Assembly (NCBI RefSeq): GCF_004769635.1 | Contig: NZ_RQGH01000004.1 | Coordinates: forward strand, 1 to 15,675 | Reading direction: 5' to 3' | Length of the DNA stretch: 15,675 bases | Source: Leptospira jelokensis | GTDB taxonomy: Bacteria > Spirochaetota > Leptospiria > Leptospirales > Leptospiraceae | Shown: positions 9,475 to 15,138 of the stretch, piece by piece | Position numbering within the stretch: the first letter of the stretch is position 1 | How the letters are laid out: every line of letters starts with the position of its first letter | Made by a program: the position numbers and the translations under genes | Notes under the pieces: generated by a model | Told to the model about the DNA's origin: nothing | What the model saw: only the letters and a program-made list of their open reading frames with translations | Databases searched by the model: none

Positions 9475-9993
9475 TTATCTTCTTTCAAGTTCTAAGAATG
9501 AAAAAGACCAGCTTCGGCTTTTGAAATTTCTTTTAGAGATCACTCGGAAGTATTGCTTCTCGGAAAAAAGCCCCAATATTTCCCCGTCAAGTAGATGAAG
9601 TCTATCCCACCGAATACCGCCGTTATCACCTGCTTTGAAAACTATTACTGGATGAATTCTTTCTGGGCTGAACATTCTACCAAAGTATCCATTTATGCTT
9701 TTCGAAATATAGCTTTCGAATTGATTTGGATCGAGAATGTGAGCATTCGAATCTCTGAGCCGAGGCTTTTTCATTCCAAAATAGCTCTCACCTTGAATTT
9801 GTCCAAGAATGAGAGGTAACTTGCCTGCATATTCATCGCCAATTTTTCTACTTTCTCCGTCTTCATTGTGGACAATGAAGAGATATCGTTTGTTAGGGTC
9901 TTTTGAGATGTTGAATTTGCTTCGATGTCTATTGACAAAATCTCCAAATTCATTGTAAGTTCCAGTGTTGATTTTCTTTAAGACTGTTATCAT
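9475..9993 (-). CDS. Hypothetical protein, 172 aa
   Basis: This ATG-started frame has GAAGG about 11 bases upstream. The product is a soluble mixed alpha/beta protein with no signal peptide or membrane segment. It is rich in aromatic and basic residues, with a conserved-looking block near residues 122-140 (FKAGDNGGIRWDRLHLLDGE) and a basic C-terminus. I do not recognise a family. It is the first intact gene after the promoter at 10328-10357 and is followed by the 12-bp hairpin and the 139-aa frame, so it is probably co-transcribed with the nuclease. Its role can only be guessed from context, for example a partner of a nuclease module. Confidence 0.72.
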   Translation of the reverse strand: MITVLKKINTGTYNEFGDFVNRHRSKFNISKDPNKRYLFIVHNEDGESRKIGDEYAGKLPLILGQIQGESYFGMKKPRLRDSNAHILDPNQFESYISKSINGYFGRMFSPERIHPVIVFKAGDNGGIRWDRLHLLDGEILGLFSEKQYFRVISKRNFKSRSWSFSFLELERR

Positions 9994-10137
9994 AGTTTTT
10001 AAAACCTTCTATTCGTTTAATTTTAGGCAATAGCCGTTTCATTTTTTAAAATAGTATTTAGGCATGGCTTCGCCCATGCATGAATATCTACTTTTTTGAT
10101 TTTGATATTTTATACTTCTGGTGAAGAATTCACCTGG

Positions 10138-10276
10138 TTAATAGAGGAAAATAAATTTAGCCTCCCTAAATTCGATGAATTGATCCAACAGAAATTTGAT
10201 ATCTTGGGATTTCATTTTGTTTTGAATTCCATAGCTATCAATTTTCCTTAGTGCACTTTAATCGTCTTACAAACAT
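10138..10276 (-). pseudogene. Small gene of about 45 codons with a +1 frame break
   Basis: A strong AAGGAG lies 8 bases before the ATG at 10276, behind the promoter at 10328-10357, but the frame stops after 12 codons (MFVRRLKCTKEN). In the +1 frame a protein-like stretch continues to a stop at 10138 and includes MKSQDIKFLLDQFIEFREAK. Dropping one A from the AAA run near 10259 joins the two into a 45-residue helical peptide. It is either a decayed gene, a sequencing error, a leader peptide or a frameshift-controlled small protein. No family is recognised. Confidence 0.42.
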
Positions 10277-10327
10277 ATAGTGGTCTCCTTGCCTCGAACT
10301 TTTCTTCAGTTTGAAAAGGGGGCAGGG

Positions 10328-10357
10328 ATAATATCACGATCTCAGACTTTTTGTCAA
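10328..10357 (-). promoter_or_regulatory. Sigma-70-type promoter for the 10276-7849 unit
   Basis: Read on the minus strand, a perfect TTGACA (10352-10357) is followed after 18 bases by TATTAT (10328-10333). The expected transcription start is near 10321. It precedes the small ORF at 10276 and the 172-aa, 139-aa and nuclease frames. Confidence 0.75.
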
Positions 10358-10425
10358 CTAAAAAAATATTCTTTATATCGATTTTGTGAGAAATAAGTTC
10401 TAAAATTTGTATCGAAAAATGTTAC

Positions 10426-10457
10426 TTAATCTTGATTTTGAAATACTCAAAGATTAA
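10426..10457 (-). terminator. Weak hairpin after the 292-aa gene
   Basis: TTAATCTT (10426-10433) and AAGATTAA (10450-10457) form an 8-bp stem, with an inner TTTGA/TCAAA pairing as an alternative, and a short T-rich tail follows on the minus strand. It lies between the 292-aa gene and the next promoter, where a terminator is expected, but it is AU-rich and weak. Confidence 0.3.
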
Positions 10458-10509
10458 AGGAAAGGATGATCAAGTAAGGTAGAGAAAGGAGAATGAAGCT
10501 AAATTAAAT

Positions 10510-11388
10510 TCATATAGATAATCGTTTCAGATATTCCGTCTTTGTTTTTAGCCATTCAAAAATTTTGTTTGTATTGATGATAGTGACATTAGGTATAGTT
10601 TTCCCAAGTTTGTCGTCTGAAGTAATGTAAATGAGATTAGATTCATATGATTCCAAATTTTTCAATTTGTTTTTATTGTCTCCTAAGTGGGTCACTTGAA
10701 TGAATACTGCTTCATTCTTCGTATTCATTGCATAGATATCAATATCCTTCATGGTTCTTCCTATTGGCATGAGTAAATGCTGAAGTTTCCAACCATTAAT
10801 GCCCACTTCCCTAAGGTATTCAAAACTTACGACTTCTTGAAGGTCGGAGGTGAGATCAGTCCATTCTTTGATTTCATTCGAAATTCCATTCTTAACTACT
10901 TTGGTCAGCTTTCCCTGACAAGATCTCCAACGTACAAAAGTTCCTTGTCTTGGTCTGCGTACTTTTAGCATTAAAAGCTCGTTTGGTTTTATCTCTTGTA
11001 CTATGGAGAATCTCAGAGTTTTAAGAAAGAGTTTACCTTTCGGGAAAATCTTTATATCCAAAGGTATATTTGGAATGAATTCTTCAATTTCGATTTTTGT
11101 TCCTGGTTCTACATAACCGATTATAGTTTTCTTTAGTTTACTATATTCAGCCCAAACATAACCTCCGTGAACGGAGATTTCCTTTAAATAACGAATCGAA
11201 GTTTTTGCCTGCGATGTTCCGTATTTAGATTCGTCTAGAAGTTCTTCTGGTGAATCAAATTTCGATTCAAAATGAACACCAAATTTTTTTTCATCTGCGA
11301 TTCTTTTTATATCATCAGAATTCAGTTTGAGAACTTCTGTATGTCGAATAAAATATTCTTTTGGGTATTCTTCCATATTGTATTGCAT
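10510..11388 (-). CDS. Mrr-like PD-(D/E)xK-fold protein with altered catalytic motif
   Basis: The 292-aa product has a C-terminal region shaped like the Mrr branch of restriction-endonuclease folds. E190 lies in a helix (VSFEYLREVG), followed by GRTMKDIDIYA with D215 and D217, then AVFIQVTHLG where a (E/Q)-x-K is expected. Here it reads Q231-V-T233, so the catalytic lysine is missing. The N-terminal 180 residues are unrecognised and include a beta-rich segment (about 95-165) with basic residues (VRRPRQ) that may contact nucleic acid. The ATG at 11388 lacks a good ribosome binding site and begins 22 bases after the 412-aa gene, suggesting coupling. It could be an inactive nuclease-fold partner of that protein. 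Family assignment is by motif only. Confidence 0.78.
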   Translation of the reverse strand: MQYNMEEYPKEYFIRHTEVLKLNSDDIKRIADEKKFGVHFESKFDSPEELLDESKYGTSQAKTSIRYLKEISVHGGYVWAEYSKLKKTIIGYVEPGTKIEIEEFIPNIPLDIKIFPKGKLFLKTLRFSIVQEIKPNELLMLKVRRPRQGTFVRWRSCQGKLTKVVKNGISNEIKEWTDLTSDLQEVVSFEYLREVGINGWKLQHLLMPIGRTMKDIDIYAMNTKNEAVFIQVTHLGDNKNKLKNLESYESNLIYITSDDKLGKTIPNVTIINTNKIFEWLKTKTEYLKRLSI

Positions 11389-11410
11389 CTTTTACATTAT
11401 ATGAACTAGG

Positions 11411-12649
11411 TCATTGATTTAATTTTAAGAATTTCCAGTAATACTCAAAAAAGTTAACTAGTTTTTCAATTGAAATAGGTTCATTCTTCGAATGCCAAAG
11501 ATCGAATTTGTTATTTTTGAATTGATACGGTATCTGATTCTCTTGAAGAAATTCATTCAATTGAATTAAACTCGATTCGGTCTGAGGGAAACGAGTAAGA
11601 AGTGCTTGGGCAAAAACCCGTTTTCCAGAACGACTTATAGAAAAGAATTTTTTATCATCTGGTTGATTCCCGAAAGAAATGGAAACAGGATGACTAGGTG
11701 AATGTTTTATCTGAATATTATTAAAATTTTTCTGCACGAAATTCAGAAATTCTTTTGTTAAATCAAAAGATTCTTCTGTTAGCAGATACTTTTCTTTATC
11801 ACAAAAGAAGTCAAAATCTTTATAAACGTTTGGAATCTTTTTGCCTGATACTTTTTCTTCTAATCTCGTTCTGAAGCCACTTTCGATGAAATTTATGAAT
11901 GATCTGAGTAGATAGACCGTCTCTTGGTGAACGGGCTCAATATCACCAAGTTGAGAATCTCTAACTATATCTTTTAATATTTGAAGAATAGTGTTGCTTT
12001 GAGATTTGCTTTCACTCGAATCTTCCTTCCAGAAAAGAGGCAATTTTGGACAGTCTTTCTCTTCTTTATGGAATGTTTGGAAGATATTTTTTGTAACAGA
12101 AGAATCAGGAGAAATATAAATGTAAGAAACTAATTTTTTAATTTGCTCAATGGAGAGATTCAATTTGTCGTGGGAGTTAATAGTTTCTATAGTATTGTTA
12201 TACTGATTTTTTAATTGTTCATCTTTAGCAGATCCAGTTTTGATTTTGTTTTCTATCAAGATGATCTGTTTTAATTCTCTTGTCTGATTGCCAGAAAGCA
12301 TTTGTTTTGCCATTGATTCTATTTGCATTTTTTCCTTTTGGAAAATCAAAACTACGATATCAACAATCTCTTTCTTTGAGTTAGATTCACCTTTGAAGGC
12401 TTGTTCTAATAAAATCTCGACTTCAAAAGAGGAACCAGGAGTTAGATCAACTACTTCATCATTGTTTAGAAGACCTTCAGGGAAAGAGACATCCGATTCT
12501 AAGGAACTAAATTCCTGGAGAATTCTAGAAAGTAACACATCACCAAGTCCATGGTCAGCATATGGATCAAGTAGGTATCCGAGAAATGCTGAAACATTTG
12601 CTTCATTTATATTTCCATCACCACTTGCTAGTATTTTAAAAATATTCAT
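11411..12649 (-). CDS. PD-(D/E)xK nuclease superfamily protein, 412 aa
   Basis: The N-terminus has the NEANVSAFLGYLLDP...HGLGD signature (residues 15-37), which I associate with uncharacterised PD-(D/E)xK proteins found in defence islands (PF14281-like, from memory). The nuclease core follows: an E in FEVEILLE (about 75-82), D97 in EIVDIVV, and E133-x-K135 in ILIENKI, then a Q-rich helix ending at Y150. All core residues are present, so it may be active. The C-terminal 250 residues are helical and unrecognised. The start is certain: a perfect AAGGAGGT lies 7 bases before the ATG. It lies between the 133-aa and 292-aa genes in one operon, a plausible core effector of that unit. Confidence 0.88.
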   Translation of the reverse strand: MNIFKILASGDGNINEANVSAFLGYLLDPYADHGLGDVLLSRILQEFSSLESDVSFPEGLLNNDEVVDLTPGSSFEVEILLEQAFKGESNSKKEIVDIVVLIFQKEKMQIESMAKQMLSGNQTRELKQIILIENKIKTGSAKDEQLKNQYNNTIETINSHDKLNLSIEQIKKLVSYIYISPDSSVTKNIFQTFHKEEKDCPKLPLFWKEDSSESKSQSNTILQILKDIVRDSQLGDIEPVHQETVYLLRSFINFIESGFRTRLEEKVSGKKIPNVYKDFDFFCDKEKYLLTEESFDLTKEFLNFVQKNFNNIQIKHSPSHPVSISFGNQPDDKKFFSISRSGKRVFAQALLTRFPQTESSLIQLNEFLQENQIPYQFKNNKFDLWHSKNEPISIEKLVNFFEYYWKFLKLNQ

Positions 12650-12700
12650 AGAAAACCTCCTTGTTGCTTCTAAGTTTGAAATATATGCTATTACCGTAAT

Positions 12701-13102
12701 TTACTCGGAATAAAGACCCAATGTTATCGAAAAATCTAGCGGTAATTTCTCATAATCAACAAGATCCAATAGAAAAGGTAGTTCGTTAGACAAAAAAGAT
12801 AAATTTTCGTATGGTCGGAAATAACTCACCCGCATGGTATCTAGTAGATGAGCTAGTTTCTCACGGTTTAGATGAAGCCTCTTTCCATCCTTGTCGAAAA
12901 TTTTTGGGAATCGAACTGTCCAACCTCGACCTTCGTCGTTATTTGCAAATATATAGTCAAAATAGTGAATGTTTTTTCGGTCTTGTATTTCATGACGTCT
13001 GTTCTCATGCCAAATCACTCCGACTTTAGGGATGATTGTGATGGGTTCATAGGAATTCCCATTGATTTGCAGGAAATAGGGGTGATCAATTATTTCTAGC
13101 AT
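12701..13102 (-). CDS. Hypothetical protein, 133 aa, first gene of the nuclease unit
   Basis: The ATG at 13102 follows AGGAG by 5-6 bases. The 133-aa product is soluble, beta-rich in the first 70 residues (repeated I/V-aromatic strands, GVIWHENRRHE) and helical toward the end. I recognise no family. Its ribosome binding site lies inside one arm of a 40-bp dyad (13110-13149), so it may be autoregulated or controlled at translation. It is 51 bases upstream of the PD-(D/E)xK gene and probably co-transcribed with it. A small regulator or sensor role is possible, but that is inference from position only. Confidence 0.74.
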   Translation of the reverse strand: MLEIIDHPYFLQINGNSYEPITIIPKVGVIWHENRRHEIQDRKNIHYFDYIFANNDEGRGWTVRFPKIFDKDGKRLHLNREKLAHLLDTMRVSYFRPYENLSFLSNELPFLLDLVDYEKLPLDFSITLGLYSE

Positions 13103-13109
13103 GTAAGCT

Positions 13110-13149
13110 CCTGTTAAAATTATTTAATATAATAAATAATATTAACAGG
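13110..13149 (-). promoter_or_regulatory. 40-bp dyad overlapping the ribosome binding site of the 133-aa gene
   Basis: CCTGTTAAAATTATTT (13110-13125) and AAATAATATTAACAGG (13134-13149) are 16-base inverted arms with one mismatch and an 8-base spacer. On the minus-strand RNA the second arm ends in AACAGG, the start of the ribosome binding site AGGAG. The dyad could act as an operator, since it contains -10-like TATTAT sequence, or as an RNA hairpin that hides the ribosome binding site. Confidence 0.65.
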
Positions 13150-13301
13150 CTAGCGGGACAAAATACTTTAAACCAATAACAGAGTCTTTAAAACGAGGAA
13201 ATAATTCTTTACCTGTAACTCATTATCTACCGTCAAAAACTGATCCAAAATTTAGACAGATGGATTCAGAAACAGAGTAAATTACTTTACTTTAAAAATG
13301 A

Positions 13302-13357
13302 TTGACATAAATTAACTAAAGACATTAATGTTTATCGTAGTAGGCAGATGCTGTCAA
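13302..13357. promoter_or_regulatory. Two face-to-face candidate promoters around a palindrome
   Basis: On the plus strand, TTGACA (13302-13307) is followed after 18 bases by TAATGT (13326-13331). On the minus strand, TTGACA (13352-13357) is followed after 17 bases by TAAACA (13329-13334). Both weak -10 elements overlap the perfect palindrome ACATTAATGT (13322-13331). The minus one could serve the 133-aa gene with a leader of about 220 bases. No gene is seen for the plus one. Confidence 0.4.
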
Positions 13358-13395
13358 CCGACAAGAAGAAAGCACCCACCTACAAATCTCATACG

Positions 13396-13575
13396 CTAAT
13401 TGAATAGGTTCTGGAAGATATATTCTAGAACTTGTTCTATTACGAATTCTCTAATTCGCATATACAAGAACCAAAGTATTCTCATTGCATATTCTCTCAA
13501 ACGTCCATACACATGGGGGTTGGCGAAGTTCTTAGCACTTACCGAAGCTATTTTATATAATGTTTTAATAAACAT
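13396..13575 (-). CDS. Possible small protein, 59 aa
   Basis: An ATG at 13575 opens a 59-codon frame to the stop at 13396. The product is basic and amphipathic: it begins MFIKTLYKIASVSAKNFA and ends in a long hydrophobic-aromatic helix (MRILWFLYMRIREFVIEQVL). No strong ribosome binding site is present (only A-rich sequence with AAAGG further up), and a 10-element-like TTATAG occurs upstream. It is free of larger overlapping minus-strand genes. The plus-strand frame over the same bases (13400-13648) is less protein-like. It could be a small membrane-active peptide or chance. Confidence 0.35.
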   Translation of the reverse strand: MFIKTLYKIASVSAKNFANPHVYGRLREYAMRILWFLYMRIREFVIEQVLEYIFQNLFN

Positions 13576-13631
13576 GCAGTTTTTCTTTTCCGATAGATGT
13601 TCCTTTCAGAACTATAATTTAAGTATTATTA

Positions 13632-13661
13632 CTAGGGGTAAGCCCTAGGTAATTCTACCTA
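13632..13661. other. Overlapping, mutually exclusive hairpins
   Basis: CTAGGG (13632-13637) pairs with CCCTAG (13643-13648). TAGGTA (13646-13651) pairs with TACCTA (13656-13661). The two stems share 13646-13648 and cannot form together, as in attenuators. On the minus strand they follow a 16-codon frame (13705-13655) that has GGAGGT before its ATG. The stems are short, so this is tentative. Confidence 0.33.
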
Positions 13662-13833
13662 ATTTCGTTCGTATTTAAATTTGTCTCCAAGCTCAATAGT
13701 GACATAATCAACCTCCGAGCTTTACGTCATATTGAATCTGACTTTTTAGTGAATCAATAAATTTTTGCATTTGTATTGTGATGATTCCGTCACCACTACG
13801 ATTTCTTCTATGGGGAGAATAATTAATTCGGTT
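13659..13833 (-). pseudogene. Out-of-frame tail of the 14321-14043 gene (two further segments)
   Basis: After the stop of the 82-aa frame at 13823, protein-like coding continues in the +1 frame from 13833 to a stop at 13708 (segment containing NYSPHRRNRSGDGIITIQ and QKFIDSLKSQIQYDVKLGG). It then continues in the next +1 frame from about 13715 to a stop at 13659 (EVDYVTIELGDKFKYERN). Removing one base at each break would make these the C-terminus of one protein of about 219 aa starting at 14321. The composition (basic, no low-complexity) argues against chance. No family is recognised. Confidence 0.45.
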
Positions 13834-14071
13834 TTAAAAATTTTTTATTACTCGTTTCACGGGTTAGGTGGGCTTTGCAGATGTCACAATAATTATCTGT
13901 TATGGTCTCTAAGTAATGTTTTAATTCTAATTGGTTATAGAATATGTTTTTAAGGTTTTTTCTAGAGTAGTCTGGCATTGAATCTAAACCACAATATGAT
14001 TTTAGTTTACCATCCTCAATTAGATTGAATAGGTGGGACTCTCTATTTAATTTTAGTAAATGTATTTCCAT
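13823..14071 (-). CDS. Hypothetical 82-aa frame with CxxC, possible segment of a broken gene
   Basis: The ATG at 14071 lies inside the end of the 92-aa frame and overlaps it by 29 bases in the +1 frame, without a ribosome binding site. The product holds C27 and a YCDICKAHL motif (C62 and C65), which suggests a small zinc-binding element. Removing one A from the AAAA run near 14047 would fuse it smoothly to the 92-aa frame. So it is either a translationally coupled small gene or, more likely, the second segment of a gene with several +1 frame breaks. Confidence 0.52.
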   Translation of the reverse strand: MEIHLLKLNRESHLFNLIEDGKLKSYCGLDSMPDYSRKNLKNIFYNQLELKHYLETITDNYCDICKAHLTRETSNKKFLKPN

Positions 14072-14321
14072 TATCCATTATAAAGTAATTGTTATAATTT
14101 TTAATATGAGATAATTCTTCCTCGTTTTTCGCATAACCAATATCTATACGATCACATTTTTCAATTATAAATCTATTCTTATCCAGAAACTGTTCTATTA
14201 ATTCAAAATCATTGATAATAAATTTACCATTAACTTGAGATTTGCTAGAAAGAATGATTTTCATAGTTCCCTTTCCGATAAAATTGCTGAAAGCTTCTTT
14301 TTTAAATTCCTCAAAATTCAT
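14043..14321 (-). CDS. Hypothetical 92-aa protein, first segment of a possibly broken gene
   Basis: The ATG at 14321 lies about 9 bases after the transcription start predicted from the promoter at 14337-14364, so the mRNA would be nearly leaderless. The 92-aa product is an acidic/lysine-rich alpha/beta protein (MNFEEFKKEAFSNFIGKGT at the start; FELIEQFLDKNRF in the middle) with no recognised motif. Its end overlaps the 82-aa frame by 29 bases. Continuation through three +1 frame changes would give about 219 aa ending at 13659. The promoter and start support a real gene; whether it is intact is doubtful. Confidence 0.62.
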   Translation of the reverse strand: MNFEEFKKEAFSNFIGKGTMKIILSSKSQVNGKFIINDFELIEQFLDKNRFIIEKCDRIDIGYAKNEEELSHIKNYNNYFIMDNGNTFTKIK

Positions 14322-14336
14322 ATCATAAAAACCTAG

Positions 14337-14364
14337 AGTATATCTTACAAATTGGAGCTGTCAA
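14337..14364 (-). promoter_or_regulatory. Sigma-70-type promoter for the 14321 gene
   Basis: On the minus strand TTGACA (14359-14364) is followed after 16 bases by TATACT (14337-14342). The predicted start is near 14330, only about 9 bases before the ATG at 14321. Just upstream lies the direct repeat GAGACATA (14376-14383 and 14386-14393), a possible activator or repressor site. Confidence 0.7.
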
Positions 14365-14423
14365 CTAATATCGGAGAGACATAAGGAGACATACCGCTCT
14401 TTATAGGAAGTTGGGTGGTTTTT

Positions 14424-14894
14424 TTAGTTTCTCCAATTGATTTTTTTGACCAAGTAAATGATAGGAATATCCCACTTATCTCGGTTAACTACAGTTCTAC
14501 TTCGATTAAAATTTTCAATAAGTCTCGAAAGGGGTAACTGTTTCGGAATCTCTCTTGTTACATCCATTCTGATTCGCTCCAGCTTTAGGATCATCAATTG
14601 AATTCTTTCTTCCTTCGTTTCATTCACTATATCTAAATTGGCGGATGCCAATGTATTTATCTTTCGATTCCATTTTCCTTTCTCAGATTCTTTGAAGTAA
14701 ATATTATTTTTGATTTTGAATTTGTCATAGGTCATTCTTTTCCTTTCTATTTTTTCAAAATTCTTCCTACATAATCTGTAGACAGCTTTGTTCCAAGAAA
14801 TTGGATTATTATAGACTTTTTCCAGTTCATGGGTTAATACCCCGTTTTCCATATTTACGATGATTGATTTAATGATTTGATAATTGTAATTCAT
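14424..14894 (-). CDS. Hypothetical protein, 156 aa
   Basis: The ATG at 14894 lies inside the end of the HNH frame, overlapping by 26 bases in the +1 frame. Only AGAGA precedes it, so translation would be coupled. The product is strongly basic and helical. Residues 18-50 (GVLTHELEKVYNN and NKAVYRLCRKNF) could form a helix-turn-helix-like unit, and the C-terminal part contains RSRTVVNRDKW. I recognise no family. It could be a DNA- or RNA-binding partner of the HNH protein, or a continuation of it after a frame break. Confidence 0.68.
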   Translation of the reverse strand: MNYNYQIIKSIIVNMENGVLTHELEKVYNNPISWNKAVYRLCRKNFEKIERKRMTYDKFKIKNNIYFKESEKGKWNRKINTLASANLDIVNETKEERIQLMILKLERIRMDVTREIPKQLPLSRLIENFNRSRTVVNRDKWDIPIIYLVKKINWRN

Positions 14895-15138
14895 TCTCTA
14901 GAATTATTTTGCAAAGTTTTATTATTTCCTCTTTGGTTTTGAATCGTTTCAATTCCTTGAGAGACTTATCAATTAAGCATAAGTTCGTAAGTTCGTGTTT
15001 ACCTCCTTTCGATAATGGAATTATATGCTCAATTTCTACGTTTTCGTATGTTAACTCTAAACCTGATATAAAACATCGAAAATTTTGGTCATTCAGTAGC
15101 TTTCTAATATGCCCCGCTCGTAATTTAAACTTTTCCAT
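14869..15138 (-). CDS. HNH-type endonuclease domain protein, 89 aa
   Basis: HNH domains are beta-beta-alpha metal-dependent DNA or RNA nickases. This 89-aa protein shows C22 (FRCFISG), the central EHIIPLSKGGKHELTNL with H38 and N52, and a lysine-rich helix. The third metal-ligand position, normally N or H in a 'cN..K' pattern, appears to be K61 (SLKELK), so activity is uncertain. The ATG at 15138 follows GGAGGT by about 8 bases, which supports independent translation, although it overlaps the preceding frame by 14 bases in the +1 frame. Removing one A from the AAAA run near 15131 would instead fuse the two. It is smaller than many HNH proteins, which are often fused to other domains, consistent with either view. 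Confidence 0.72.
   Translation of the reverse strand: MEKFKLRAGHIRKLLNDQNFRCFISGLELTYENVEIEHIIPLSKGGKHELTNLCLIDKSLKELKRFKTKEEIIKLCKIILENELQLSNH

Larger units (their letters stand above)
9994..10509. other. 516-base stretch without an intact gene
   Basis: On the minus strand this stretch contains a consensus promoter (10328-10357), a small frame-broken gene (10138-10276), and a long leader to the 172-aa gene. Two short hairpins are visible: GCATGG/CCATGC at 10062-10079, and GGTGAA/TTCACC with a 3-base loop at 10120-10134. The rest, 10140 down to 9994, has only very short frames, including a 29-codon ATG frame that overlaps the start of the 172-aa gene. Confidence 0.6.

Noticed and set aside
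10062..10079. GCATGG/CCATGC hairpin considered as an intrinsic terminator
   Set aside because: Only a 6-bp stem, with no adjacent T-run in either direction.
13400..13648. Plus-strand 82-codon frame in the otherwise gene-poor stretch
   Set aside because: TTG start without a ribosome binding site. It covers the overlapping hairpins and is less protein-like than the minus-strand 59-codon frame on the same bases.
13103..13660. CRISPR array or insertion-sequence remnant in the repeat-rich intergenic region
   Set aside because: No regularly spaced direct repeats, no transposase fragment and no terminal inverted repeats with target duplication were seen.
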